A DNA stretch of 64,000 nucleotides, from the NCBI RefSeq assembly GCF_000171815.1, contig NZ_ABGR01000003.1:62001-126000 (forward strand), read 5' to 3'. The notes beneath the pieces are model-generated. The model did not search any database. It saw only the letters and a list, made by a program, of their open reading frames with translations, and was not told the DNA's origin. Numbering within the stretch: position 1 is the stretch's first letter; each line of letters begins with the position of its first letter. Below, one piece after another: positions 44,898 through 53,853 of the stretch. This DNA comes from Vibrio sp. AND4 (lineage in GTDB: Bacteria > Pseudomonadota > Gammaproteobacteria > Enterobacterales > Vibrionaceae). Both the position numbers and the translations under genes were made by a program.

Positions 44898-45497
44898 CTA
44901 CTGATTAATAATGTAATATTTTTTTTGTTTATTGAGAGAAACGATCACAACGTCGCTTCCATATTCAATGGGAAGATCGGATTCCAAAACCCGAGCGTCT
45001 AATAGAAATTCACTGCTGTTATGCTGAACCATAATTTCACCGCGTTGACTGTTCACCTCACAACTATGAACTCTTGCTTTCATTCCAATAAAATCAACCT
45101 TAGCGAAAGCTTTACTTTTATCAAAAAGTGGCGCCAAAGGGCTCAGTAACTTAGCGCTTATATACAAGGATAAGTAAAAATTAACTGGAATAGAGACAAG
45201 CTCCGTTACCGTTAAAAGCACGGAACTGAGGTGTTGCCCTAGGAAAGATGACGAATAAAACGACAAAGTAGTGGCGAAAAAGAAACTGACACACAAACCT
45301 ACGGCCAAAGGCACTTTAGATAATATCGGTGGCAGTAACAGTCCACCGCTAAATAAGCTGCCTGACTCGAATAAATCGATATCTGCAACAGCCACATCTA
45401 CCACATTGAACACGAGATCGATGCACATAATTAGGAGAAGAAAAACAAAAGGAACAAAGAACACATTTGTCGGGAAAGACAGTAATATATCAGTCAT
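44898..45497 (-). CDS. yqiJ: YqiJ-like membrane protein with OB-fold C-terminus
   Basis: 199 residues from ATG 45495-45497 (a TTG four codons earlier is possible; neither has a strong site). Three hydrophobic segments (VFFVPFVFLLLIMCIDLVF; VGLCVSFFFATTLSFYSSS; TELVSIPVNFYLSLYISA) are followed by ~65 residues with an NfeD-like OB fold (FIGMKARVHSCEVNSQRGEIMVQ...YGSDVVIVSLNKQKKYYIIN). This is the YqiJ pattern, normally paired with YqiK flotillin. First gene of the five-gene block. Confidence 0.8.
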   Translation of the reverse strand: MTDILLSFPTNVFFVPFVFLLLIMCIDLVFNVVDVAVADIDLFESGSLFSGGLLLPPILSKVPLAVGLCVSFFFATTLSFYSSSFLGQHLSSVLLTVTELVSIPVNFYLSLYISAKLLSPLAPLFDKSKAFAKVDFIGMKARVHSCEVNSQRGEIMVQHNSSEFLLDARVLESDLPIEYGSDVVIVSLNKQKKYYIINQ

Positions 45498-45915
45498 TAC
45501 TAGCTGCAATATAAAATGGTGAGAATCATCACGTTATGGTAATGGATCCTTAATTAAGTTTATTTGCTTACCTTTTCTTTTGTGACTGACATCGCCAAAT
45601 TTAATACCACCTGCATCACCAATCACTAAATCAACCAATACTAATATTTACAGCATCACATTATTGATTGATTTAAAATACAAATTTATTAGTAAAATGC
45701 TCTTTAAGGGCAGTATCAATATTGAATTAGAATATGTAAGACGCCATTTAATATTATTTATTCTTATCGCACTCGTTTTTTATTTAACCTTTCCTTTTTT
45801 GCCATTAGTTCCCTTTCCTCAAACAATCTAATGTCGATGATAAGGGCGCTCCCCCCTTTCTTTGCGGCTGACGACTGGTTAAAATGGACAAAATTGCGCA
45901 CAAACTGGATAGAAC
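45498..45915. other. Divergent promoter gap of the five-gene block
   Basis: 418 bases between the YqiJ-like gene and the DUF2058 gene. AT-rich in 45600-45800; no gene, repeat or clear operator was found. Promoters for both directions must lie here. Confidence 0.45.
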
Positions 45916-46437
45916 ATGGCAAAACTTACCCTTCAAGAGCAAATGCTGAAAGCAGGCTTGGTTAACGAAAAGAAACTAAAGAAAGCTAAAAAAGGCTCTA
46001 AAAAATCACGCGTTCAAGCTCGCGAAGTCAAAGCGGCGGTTGAAGAAAAAAAACGCGAACAGCTCGAGCGTGACAAGCAATTGAGTGAGCAACAAAACGC
46101 TGAACGCTTGAACAAAGAAATCAATGCGCAGATCAACCAATTGATCGAAACGAACAAGATTGATCTGAAAGATGGCGACATCAAGTACAACTTCACTCAC
46201 GGTACACTAGTGAAATCACTCTACGTCGATTCACTCATTCGTGATCAATTGATCAAAGGTATCTTAGCCATTGCCATCGTTGGTGAGAGCTACGTGGTCA
46301 TTCCTCGCCCTGTCGCAACCAAAATTGCGCAACGCGATGAATCTGTGATCATTGAACAAAAAGAACCTGAAGCAGATATTCCCGCCGAAGATGACCCGTA
46401 TGCAGATTTCGTCGTACCAGACGATTTGATGTGGTAA
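45916..46437 (+). CDS. yaiL: DUF2058 (YaiL-type) nucleoprotein
   Basis: 173 residues. LTLQEQMLKAGLVNEKKLKKAKKGSKKSRVQAREVK is the conserved basic N-terminus of DUF2058, followed by a charged helix and a compact domain (INQLIETNKIDLKDGDIKYNFTHGTLVKSLYV...GESYVVIPRPVATKIAQRD). The tail is acidic. The family is described as nucleoprotein/polynucleotide-associated; no enzymatic activity is known. Single gene. Confidence 0.9.
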   Translation: MAKLTLQEQMLKAGLVNEKKLKKAKKGSKKSRVQAREVKAAVEEKKREQLERDKQLSEQQNAERLNKEINAQINQLIETNKIDLKDGDIKYNFTHGTLVKSLYVDSLIRDQLIKGILAIAIVGESYVVIPRPVATKIAQRDESVIIEQKEPEADIPAEDDPYADFVVPDDLMW

Positions 46438-46461
46438 GTCGATTTAGCCGTAAAATTCTTG

Positions 46462-46535
46462 AGTAAGGTCAAGCCCCTAGGTGGTTTCGGTAGTAGTAAG
46501 CAATCACACTAAAAGTTGAGGTTGCTTGACCTTTA
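46462..46535. repeat. Long inverted repeat between convergent genes
   Basis: AGTAAGGTCAAGC (46462-46474 region) and GCTTGACCTTTACT (ending ~46535) are reverse complements with a single bulged base, separated by ~47 nt. It may act as a shared transcription end for the DUF2058 and zinc-peptidase genes. Confidence 0.45.
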
Positions 46536-46558
46536 CTAGAATTTGGTTTCACCATTGC

Positions 46559-47461
46559 CTAGTTAGTTTCAAACGTTTGGCATTGGTTTGGGTCACCGGT
46601 TTGAAAGCCCTTTTTGAACCATGCGACTCGCTGCTCTGAAGAACCATGAGTAAAACTGTCTGGCTGTACACTTTGCCCTGCCATGGATTGTAACCGATCA
46701 TCACCCACAGCACTTGCCGCGGCAATCCCTTCTTCCATGTCGCCAGGTTCTAGCAGTTTCATCTGGTTATTAACGTAGGCCCCCCAAACGCCTGCATAGC
46801 AATCGGCTTGCAGTTCAAGCTTAACGCTCAAATCGTTTGCCTGAACTCTGGAAGATTTTTGCTGCAGTCGGCGCACTTCGTTGCTGGTACCAAGCAGAGT
46901 TTGCACATGGTGACCAACTTCATGAGCGATGACATATGCAAAGGCAAAATCACCCGGAGCGCCAAGCTTTTTCAGCTCATCCATAAAGCTCAAGTCTAAG
47001 TATATTTTTCGGTCTGCCGGACAGTAAAACGGCCCCGTCACCGCTCTACCAACGCCGCACCCTGTCATTGTAGAACCGCTGTATAGCACCAGAGCAGGCT
47101 CAGAATAACCATTGGGTAAGAGATCGCTCCAAACACTTTCCGTTGTCCCGAGTATCGCCGCAACAAACTGGGCGTTCTCATCCGTCAACTCTTGGTTATT
47201 TGTGGGGTTGTTTGGCTGTTGGGTCGATGGTGGTGTACCCGCAATTTGTCCAACAAGGTTGCCGTCTCCCATCAGCGCCTGATAGCCAAAAAACAGAACA
47301 CCACCAAGCAAAACCACTCGACCAACCTTACTTTTTAAAAGAAATGGCAGAAAACGGACTAACTGAGCCACCAACAAACCAGTAGAAGCAGCACCTCTCG
47401 GCCCAGGCTGTCCTCGGCGATCCTCTACGTTTGAACTTTTTTTACTATTGCGCCATCGCAT
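46559..47461 (-). CDS. ypfJ: YpfJ-type neutral zinc metallopeptidase
   Basis: 300 residues from ATG 47459-47461, which has GGAGGAAAAC directly upstream; a longer frame is rejected. One membrane anchor at ~47-63 (VGRVVLLGGVLFFGYQALMG), a Pro/Asn/Gln linker, then the peptidase domain: YSGSTMTGCGVGRAVTGPFYCPADRKIYLDLSF and HEVGHH (180-185) zinc motif, with ELQADCYAGVW as the third-ligand region. This matches the YpfJ/KPN_02809 family. It should face the periplasm; the substrate is unknown. Confidence 0.92.
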   Translation of the reverse strand: MRWRNSKKSSNVEDRRGQPGPRGAASTGLLVAQLVRFLPFLLKSKVGRVVLLGGVLFFGYQALMGDGNLVGQIAGTPPSTQQPNNPTNNQELTDENAQFVAAILGTTESVWSDLLPNGYSEPALVLYSGSTMTGCGVGRAVTGPFYCPADRKIYLDLSFMDELKKLGAPGDFAFAYVIAHEVGHHVQTLLGTSNEVRRLQQKSSRVQANDLSVKLELQADCYAGVWGAYVNNQMKLLEPGDMEEGIAAASAVGDDRLQSMAGQSVQPDSFTHGSSEQRVAWFKKGFQTGDPNQCQTFETN

Positions 47462-47614
47462 GTTTTCCTCCAAGCACTTTGCTTTTTGTACTCTACATTG
47501 TGGGTCATTTTTGATGCTTCTGCCGAAACCGTTCATCTTCTGCTAACCATAAATACTCGGCTCAAGTGTCTAGAATCACCTAGACACTTATTTTTTTCAT
47601 TACCCAGTTTGAGT

Positions 47615-48400
47615 CTACTGAGTAACATCGACCCCAAAATGCTCAGTGCACGTTATTTGGCTAGGTTGACCACCCGAGTCGTAGCCACAATAATCTTCGG
47701 TAAGTATGCTGTATTCAGCACGCGCTTCGGCAAGCTGCTTGATAAATTCCTCTTCAGTGACTTTCTTTTCTCGGTAAAAACTTGCGTAAGTTGGTTGGTT
47801 CATAAAGAAGCCTTGAGCCGTTCGCACTCTTGTTTCGTTGGGTGGAAGCGTGGTCAATTGATTCTGCATAATGCTTCCATCAGGCAAATGAACTTGATAC
47901 AAGACACTGTCTTCTCCCATCAATGTAGTAGCAGTGTTTACTGTCATTCCAAATGCTTCATACGCACCAGCTAAACCACCATCACAATCCGATGCACTTT
48001 GATCAGCACTGAAGATTTTTTCGTTACCATTCGTACCACAGATGCCCGAGCCAATCACATCTGAGTCATCGGTACAGTCCTGAGCTAACTTTGGCGGATA
48101 GAGGAAGACATTACGCTGTTTAATGCTGTTTCCGATGACTTCTAAATGGATGAACCCTTTATAATGATCATAGCGATACGGCCAACTTGACGAAACATTC
48201 GGGTTCCCGTCGGCTCCTAAGAAAGTGTATTCTCCAACCCACCAGCCCTCTTCTCTCTGCCAAGCTTCAAAATCAAGCAAGTTGACAGCTTCTAAATCAC
48301 AAGAGGATTGGGGAGAGAAAGTGGTTTCTTCCGTCGTGTCACTGTTACATGCTACTACTAAACTGCACGCGATAATGGAAATAATGGTGCGTGGATGCAT
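47615..48400 (-). CDS. Hypothetical lipoprotein (261 aa)
   Basis: Lipobox LVVAC (Cys18) after a short signal; AAGGAGGTTTT is a very strong ribosome site before ATG 48398-48400. The mature part holds at least six further cysteines (SSCDLE, DCTDD, GICGT, DCDGG, YCGYD, TCTEH), suggesting disulfides in the periplasm, and reads as a beta-rich lipocalin-like or heme-free binding domain (EEGWWVGEYTFLGADGNPN...SSWPYRYDHYKGFIHLEVIG). No family is recognised. Confidence 0.72.
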   Translation of the reverse strand: MHPRTIISIIACSLVVACNSDTTEETTFSPQSSCDLEAVNLLDFEAWQREEGWWVGEYTFLGADGNPNVSSSWPYRYDHYKGFIHLEVIGNSIKQRNVFLYPPKLAQDCTDDSDVIGSGICGTNGNEKIFSADQSASDCDGGLAGAYEAFGMTVNTATTLMGEDSVLYQVHLPDGSIMQNQLTTLPPNETRVRTAQGFFMNQPTYASFYREKKVTEEEFIKQLAEARAEYSILTEDYCGYDSGGQPSQITCTEHFGVDVTQ

Positions 48401-48547
48401 AAAACCTCCTTGACTGGCCTATATTTGTTATCCGAGAACGCCAATGCAGATTTTATGCCCTTAAACGCATAACATGACCAAAGTTCCCACTGCCATGCTA
48501 GTTAACTGGTAGATTTCAGGAAATAATATTCAACTAAATCAATATTT

Positions 48548-48940
48548 TTACAGGTTTTCCGCATCAAAACGTGCTGTCCTTGCTTGAACTAAAGAGCAGT
48601 TCGTTTCTGCCATTAACTCCGCTAAAGTAATCGCTGGATTTTCACAAACTAGGCGAATTAATTTAGTTTCGAGCGGTTCAAGTTTGTCGCTGTGTTTGGT
48701 AAGACCAATTTCCAAGCGTTGAATTACAAAATGCAAACCTTCGGCTTCTTGTAAGCGAACTAAGTCCAGAAATGCCTTTATATCTAATGCATTGCCTTCA
48801 ATTTTCCAATTGCGAGAGCGTCGTATCCGCTTCAATTGACACTTACACTGTGCCGCAATAATTTTGGCTCGCTTGGCATGCTCGCCACCGATGCGATGAA
48901 TTAAAGATGGTAGTGGAATCGAAATCAAAGAATCTGTCAT
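48548..48940 (-). CDS. RRF_GI-like small protein
   Basis: 130 residues, soluble, basic in the first half (ISIPLPSLIHRIGGEHAKRAKIIAAQCKCQLKRIRRSRNWKIEG), with a C-terminal helix-turn-helix-like part (LETKLIRLVCENPAITLAELMAETNCSLVQARTARFD). The pattern matches the small Vibrio family called ribosome recycling factor family (RRF_GI), despite little resemblance to real RRF. It lies 2 nt after the LysR gene stop, so the two are co-transcribed. A nucleic-acid-binding role is the simplest reading. Confidence 0.6.
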   Translation of the reverse strand: MTDSLISIPLPSLIHRIGGEHAKRAKIIAAQCKCQLKRIRRSRNWKIEGNALDIKAFLDLVRLQEAEGLHFVIQRLEIGLTKHSDKLEPLETKLIRLVCENPAITLAELMAETNCSLVQARTARFDAENL

Positions 48941-48942
48941 TT

Positions 48943-49818
48943 TTATCCCTCAACCATTGCGACATTGTCACTCACCCACTTCAACAGCTGTTTGGCCGCT
49001 TTGGATAGCACCTGATTCTGACGCACTATGTAGCCAAAGTCAGTGTTGGGAAAGCGAGGCAACGATGTCACTTTGCGTGAGAGCTTTAATCTAGGGTCGA
49101 GTGAGAAATCTGGCACAATCGCAGTCCCAAAACCGGCTTCAGCCCAATCAATTTGAGCTTCAACACTGCCCACTTCCATGACTCTGTGATTCGGCAATTG
49201 CAATTCTGGCAGCGCAGCATCAATCAGCTCACGCGTTCGAGTATCATGCCCAAGTAGAATCAAGGTTTGGTTTTCTGACGTGTTCTCTTTCCACTCGAGC
49301 AGATCATCACCAAAGGCGCACCAATGAATTTGGGTCAAAGGCGTGAAGTGTAATGGTTGGCTTTCTTTCTGAGCAATAACAAACCCAATATCAGCACGGG
49401 CACTTTTTACCAACTCTACCGCTTGTGATGACGTGGTGTTGAACAGCGCTAAGTCGATACCGGGATATTCGTTTTTGAATTGTTGGAATGGCTTGATAAG
49501 TAACAGGCGCGAGACAATATCGCTCGCCGCAATCGAGAGTGTCCCTTGCGTCAAATCGTTAATCGCATTGAGATCAGATTGACAAATTTGCAGTTCATTC
49601 AACATGTGCTGTGCGGTGTCTAACAAACGCTTCCCGGCTTGGGTCAATTGTACTGGGTTCCGTTCAATCAACTTAGCCCGCGTTGCTTGCTCTAGCTGTT
49701 TGATATGAAGACTCACATTTGGCTGCGTCATGTGCAGTTCAATCGCTGTTTTACCAAAGTGCTTTACTTCAGCCAAGGTGACGAATGTTCGCAGCCAGTT
49801 CAAATCTAACATAGACAA
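48943..49818 (-). CDS. LysR-family regulator, divergent from purA paralogue
   Basis: 291 residues. N-terminal LysR winged helix (LDLNWLRTFVTLAEVKHFGKTAIELHMTQPNVSLHIKQLEQATRAKLIERN) and co-inducer domain from ~90 (LSIAASDIVSRLLLIKPFQQFKNEYPGIDLALFN). The spacing of 101 bp to the divergent adenylosuccinate synthetase gene makes that gene its probable target. Followed after 2 nt by the RRF_GI-like gene. Confidence 0.92.
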   Translation of the reverse strand: MSMLDLNWLRTFVTLAEVKHFGKTAIELHMTQPNVSLHIKQLEQATRAKLIERNPVQLTQAGKRLLDTAQHMLNELQICQSDLNAINDLTQGTLSIAASDIVSRLLLIKPFQQFKNEYPGIDLALFNTTSSQAVELVKSARADIGFVIAQKESQPLHFTPLTQIHWCAFGDDLLEWKENTSENQTLILLGHDTRTRELIDAALPELQLPNHRVMEVGSVEAQIDWAEAGFGTAIVPDFSLDPRLKLSRKVTSLPRFPNTDFGYIVRQNQVLSKAAKQLLKWVSDNVAMVEG

Positions 49819-49919
49819 TTATCCGATATGATTTTCTTATCAAGCTAATGAGTATAATTAATTTCTCTTATTCAAGCGAGCATCTTAAGCTTTTCCGGTC
49901 TGTTTTTGGAGAATGAATT

Positions 49920-51176
49920 ATGTCGTCTATCGTTGTTGTGGGTGCAAACTGGGGTGATGAAGGCAAAGGCCGCATCGTTGACTTTTTGGCAGAGCAAGCT
50001 TCTGCAAGCATTCGTTTCCAAGGTGGTAACAACGCGGGTCATACCGTGGTGAACGACCTAGGTACGTTCAAGCTGCACCAGTTACCAAGTGGCGTTTTCA
50101 ACCCTGACTGTTTGGCAGTTTTAGGTCCGGGTATGGTTATCAGCCCTGCGTCGCTGTCTGAGGAGATTGCGGAAGTTGAAGAAGCGGGCGTTAAAGTGAA
50201 CATGTGCATTTCTGATCGCGCAACACTGTGTCTGCCTCTACACGCACTAGAAGATACGCTAGAAGAGCAACGCTTGGGCGACAAAGCATACGGTTCAACT
50301 CGTCAAGGTATTGCACCTGCATACGGTGACCGTGTGATGAAAAAAGGCATCCTAGTCGGTTGGTTGAAGCAACCAGAAGTTCTAGTAGAACGCATCAAGT
50401 TCTGGATGGAGTGGAAACTTCCACAATTGCGTGCCCTTTACCCAAGCTTCGAATTTGAACAAACCGCTGAAGAGATGGCGAACTGGTTACTAGAAGTATC
50501 TGCACCTTGGCGTGATGCCATCTGCAACGTAACGCTGCCATTAAAAGAACTGCAAGCAAAAGACCAAACTCTACTATTCGAAGCGCAGCTAGGTGCGGGT
50601 CGTGACCTTGTTTACGGTGAATACCCATGGACAACCTCTTCAAACGTTGTGTCTATGTACGCAGGTATCGGTAGCGGTCTTCCTACTCTGCGTCCAGAGC
50701 GCGTTATTGCAGTCGCAAAAGCGTTCAGCTCATCAGTAGGTACTGGTACGCTAATCACTGCAATGGAAGAGCAAGATGCATTCCGTGAATTAGCGGGTGA
50801 GTTCGGCGCAACAACAGGTCGCCCACGTGACATGGGCTACTTTGATGCAGTAGCGACTAAGAACGGCGTTGAGCTTCAGGCTGCGACTGAAATCGCACTG
50901 ACAAAAGTAGACTGTCTGACAGGTCTTAACGATCTTAAAATCTGTGTTGGTTACGAAGGCGAGCACAGTGAGAACCCAATTTGGCCTCAAACAGCATCGC
51001 TTGCGCCAATCTACGAGAAGATGGAAAGCTGGAGCGAAGACATTACTGGTTGTCGTAAATTTGAAGAACTACCAGTCGCGGCACAACAATACGTTCTGCG
51101 CATTGAAGAGCTGATGGGCGTACCAGTGAAGATGGTATCGGTTGGCCCTGGCCGTGAACAAATGATCATGCGCTAA
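49920..51176 (+). CDS. purA: Adenylosuccinate synthetase paralogue
   Basis: 418 residues. The catalytic Asp13 in GANWGDEGKG (8-17) and His41 in NNAGHT are kept, so IMP/GTP/aspartate chemistry is expected to work. Compared with housekeeping PurA (GTQWGDEGKGK; TGRGIGPAY; FEGAQG), it reads GANWGDEGKGR, STRQGIAPAY and FEAQLGAG, so three substrate-contacting loops differ. The DEGKG aspartate distinguishes it from phage PurZ. Presence of a dedicated LysR regulator suggests an inducible or substrate-shifted second synthetase rather than the essential copy. Confidence 0.88.
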   Translation: MSSIVVVGANWGDEGKGRIVDFLAEQASASIRFQGGNNAGHTVVNDLGTFKLHQLPSGVFNPDCLAVLGPGMVISPASLSEEIAEVEEAGVKVNMCISDRATLCLPLHALEDTLEEQRLGDKAYGSTRQGIAPAYGDRVMKKGILVGWLKQPEVLVERIKFWMEWKLPQLRALYPSFEFEQTAEEMANWLLEVSAPWRDAICNVTLPLKELQAKDQTLLFEAQLGAGRDLVYGEYPWTTSSNVVSMYAGIGSGLPTLRPERVIAVAKAFSSSVGTGTLITAMEEQDAFRELAGEFGATTGRPRDMGYFDAVATKNGVELQAATEIALTKVDCLTGLNDLKICVGYEGEHSENPIWPQTASLAPIYEKMESWSEDITGCRKFEELPVAAQQYVLRIEELMGVPVKMVSVGPGREQMIMR

Positions 51177-51199
51177 GACGTTTAAAAATTGCCTACATC

Positions 51200-51232
51200 T
51201 ATACCCGAGTAACCTCAAGGTGCTTGGGTATA
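51200..51232. repeat. Short Vibrio-type palindromic repeat
   Basis: 33 bases bounded by TATACCC and GGGTATA, core GAGTAACCTCAAGGTGCTT. It is a compact member of the same family as 60921-61241 and lies just after the purA paralogue stop, where it could act as a hairpin. Confidence 0.6.
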
Positions 51233-51455
51233 TAAATAAGTTGAAATTAAACAATTGTTAAACAAGCTACCGTAACCACTTACTTGTTAATCAAGCACAC
51301 AGACCAAGTTAAATGGTTGATTTAATGTTCTTTAAATGATGAGTTGATCACGATTTACATCTGCGAATAGGTGAAGTTGTACTCAAAAAATTTATTGTTC
51401 TGTTTTTAGGATAGGTGATGCTTCCCCAACATCTAACCCAAAACAGGTGATACCT

Positions 51456-52520
51456 ATGAGCAAAACGTTTCTCCGCATCAGCGCAATCGCACTCGGTTTG
51501 AGCATGAGTGCTTTATCCATGGCCAATACTGACCTGCCAAACATCAAGATCCTAGCAACTGGCGGCACTATCGCTGGCGCAGGGCAATCCGCAACTGAAT
51601 CGAAATACACTGCAGGTCAGGTCGGAGTAGATTCACTGATCAACGCGGTGCCTAGCATGACCAAAATTGCAGACATCTCTGGTGAGCAAGTGGTGAGTAT
51701 TGGCTCTCAAGACATGAACGATGAAGTCTGGTTGCAGTTAGCCAAACGCGTAAACGAATTACTCGCCCAAGATGATGTCGACGGCATTGTGATTACTCAT
51801 GGAACAGACACACTCGAAGAGACCGCCTATTTCCTTGATTTGACGGTAAAAAGCGACAAGCCCGTTGTGATCGTTGGGGCAATGCGCCCTTCAACTGCAA
51901 TGAGTGCTGATGGTCCAGTTAACCTTTACAACGCCATAGTGACCGCAACGGATGAAGATTCTCAAGGTCGAGGCGTTTTAGTCGCGATGAACGACACCAT
52001 CTTTGATGCGCGAGACGTAACGAAAACCAACACAACCTCAGTTAGCACCTTCCAATCACCGAATTTTGGCCCGCTCGGTTACATCCACAACAGCGATGCG
52101 AAATATCAAAGAAACCCAGAACGCAAACACACTACTAGCACAACCTTCGACGTTTCCAAGCTCGATAAACTGCCACAAGTGGGCATCGTTTATAACTATG
52201 CCAATGCGTCGAGCTTACCTGTCAAAGCGTTCATCGATGCTAAATTTGATGGCATCATCAGCGCTGGGGTCGGCAATGGTAACTTGTACCACACAGTGTT
52301 TACTGAGTTAGCAAAGGCAAGTAAAGACGGTATTGTCGTCGTTCGTAGCGCTCGCACGCCATCAGGTGCGACTACCTTAGATGCCGAAATTGACGACGAC
52401 AAATACGGTTTTGTTGCATCAGGTACCCTGAATCCGCAAAAAGCACGTATTTTGCTCATGCTGTCGCTAACACAAACTCAAAACTACAAAGACGTGCAGA
52501 AGATGTTTCAGCGCTACTAG
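51456..52520 (+). CDS. ansB: Periplasmic type II L-asparaginase
   Basis: 354 residues from ATG 51456 (AGGTGATACCT upstream; an ATG three codons earlier has no site). Sec signal peptide ends at SMA (~24). Catalytic motifs are present: ATGGTIAG with the nucleophilic Thr, and VITHGTDTLEET with the Thr-Asp pair. It hydrolyses periplasmic asparagine to aspartate and ammonia, supplying nitrogen and, under anaerobiosis, fumarate precursors. Its position 280 bp after the adenylosuccinate synthetase paralogue (which consumes aspartate) may be coincidental. Confidence 0.94.
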   Translation: MSKTFLRISAIALGLSMSALSMANTDLPNIKILATGGTIAGAGQSATESKYTAGQVGVDSLINAVPSMTKIADISGEQVVSIGSQDMNDEVWLQLAKRVNELLAQDDVDGIVITHGTDTLEETAYFLDLTVKSDKPVVIVGAMRPSTAMSADGPVNLYNAIVTATDEDSQGRGVLVAMNDTIFDARDVTKTNTTSVSTFQSPNFGPLGYIHNSDAKYQRNPERKHTTSTTFDVSKLDKLPQVGIVYNYANASSLPVKAFIDAKFDGIISAGVGNGNLYHTVFTELAKASKDGIVVVRSARTPSGATTLDAEIDDDKYGFVASGTLNPQKARILLMLSLTQTQNYKDVQKMFQRY

Positions 52521-52544
52521 TCCACCAGCTTTATGCCTATTCAG

Positions 52545-52590
52545 TAAGTAACTATTCTGTAAATAAATAACTATTCTATAAATAACTATC
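52545..52590. repeat. Short AT-rich tandem repeat
   Basis: The unit TAACTATTCTRTAAATAA occurs about two and a half times in tandem between ansB and ppsR. Confidence 0.5.
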
Positions 52591-52604
52591 AACAGTAAAA
52601 ATCT

Positions 52605-52626
52605 GAGGAGGCGCTGAAGCCTCCTC
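52605..52626. terminator. Hairpin between ansB and ppsR
   Basis: GAGGAGGC and GCCTCCTC pair across a 6-nt loop. Tails are not T-rich, so strength is uncertain. Confidence 0.5.
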
Positions 52627-52652
52627 CTATCGTGACCTTTTAACTCTACTAC

Positions 52653-53489
52653 TTAACCAAACAAACGGCGCTTCATTCCTGCTTTCTCAAGAATTCGTGT
52701 GGTGATTTCTTCCACCGATAAAGACGAGGTATTGATGTACGGAATCGCCTCTCGCCTAAATAACGCTTCGACTGTATTAAGCTCCAGTTTGCATTGCTCA
52801 GTGCTCGCATATTCACTGCCCGATAATCGGTTTTCACGTATCTCGTTCAAACGTTCAGGGTTAATGGTTAAACCAAACAACTTGTGGCGATGAATCTCAA
52901 ACTCGGGCAACAAGCGCATCATCTTGACGTCTTCGGCAATAAATGGGTAATTGACCACACGTAAACCAAACTGCATGGCCATGTACAAGCTGGTTGGCGT
53001 TTTTCCACTGCGAGAAACACCAAGGAGGATGATATCGGCCTCATCTAAACCTTTTAGTGTGATGCCATCATCATGTGCCAATGTGTACTCTATCGCCGCA
53101 ATACGATCAAAGTAAGTATCCGAATCTTTACTGACACTGCGAGAACGCTGCATCTTAGGTTGTGGTTCCATTTGAATATCATCTTGCACCTTCTGCACAA
53201 TATTCTCTAACACGTCATAACTGAAGGCTGGGGCTTTAAGCAGCATTTCGCGTATCTCTGGCACCACAATGGATAAAAAGACCAAAGGCTTCACTCCACC
53301 CCGTTGGTAGGAGATCTCGATTTCTTTGATGACATCGGCAACTTTGTCCTCACTTTCGACAAAAGGGAAGGTTTTTTCATTAGGAATGAATGAAAACTGC
53401 CCTAAAACAACATGGCCTAATGTCTCACATGTTATGGCCGTTCCATCAGAAACATAGAATACATCACGACTTTGGCTTTTTATCTGCAT
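52653..53489 (-). CDS. ppsR: PEP synthase regulatory kinase/pyrophosphorylase
   Basis: 278 residues of the DUF299 family: [25 protein letters not shown] at the start and the P-loop [16 protein letters not shown] (~155-170), then [38 protein letters not shown]. It phosphorylates (with ADP) and dephosphorylates (with Pi) a threonine of PEP synthase to switch it off and on. The divergent neighbour is PEP synthase itself, as in other gammaproteobacteria. Confidence 0.95.
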   Translation of the reverse strand: MQIKSQSRDVFYVSDGTAITCETLGHVVLGQFSFIPNEKTFPFVESEDKVADVIKEIEISYQRGGVKPLVFLSIVVPEIREMLLKAPAFSYDVLENIVQKVQDDIQMEPQPKMQRSRSVSKDSDTYFDRIAAIEYTLAHDDGITLKGLDEADIILLGVSRSGKTPTSLYMAMQFGLRVVNYPFIAEDVKMMRLLPEFEIHRHKLFGLTINPERLNEIRENRLSGSEYASTEQCKLELNTVEALFRREAIPYINTSSLSVEEITTRILEKAGMKRRLFG

Positions 53490-53853
53490 TATTGTTTATT
53501 TTTCCAAATTCATTTGAGTAGGATGGTTTACATAATATTAATAAATCAGTTTGGCTTGCAATTACGTTCCCCGCAGCTTTAAAAATTTTTCGGAGTTTTT
53601 TTAAGCCAGCACGTAATCGTTTGCCTTTATATCAACTAAGAAATGCGTTGAACCATGTTTGCGTCGGGAAAGTCGTTTAAGCCCTAGTTGGGAAGTTGTA
53701 GTTAGCGTTCTTTAACTGCAATGGTTGCTGTAGCTGTGATGGCTGCGTAAACCCGATACTTCCTCTTTATGACATTGACCTGCAAGGATGCATCACCACT
53801 GCTCAAGGTTGGTATTAATCCCCTACAAAGCTGCAATGTTTCTGGAGAAAGAC
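53490..53853. promoter_or_regulatory. ppsR-ppsA divergent intergenic region
   Basis: 364 bases. The ppsA start is set at ATG 53854 by TGGAGAAAG; an upstream in-frame ATG at 53788 would add 22 unlikely residues. Promoters lie here; no repeat or operator is clear by eye. Confidence 0.5.

Noticed and set aside
49920-51176. PurZ-like (phage Z-genome) synthetase
   Set aside because: PurZ proteins lack the catalytic Asp of the WGDEGKG loop; it is present here, so PurA chemistry is more likely.
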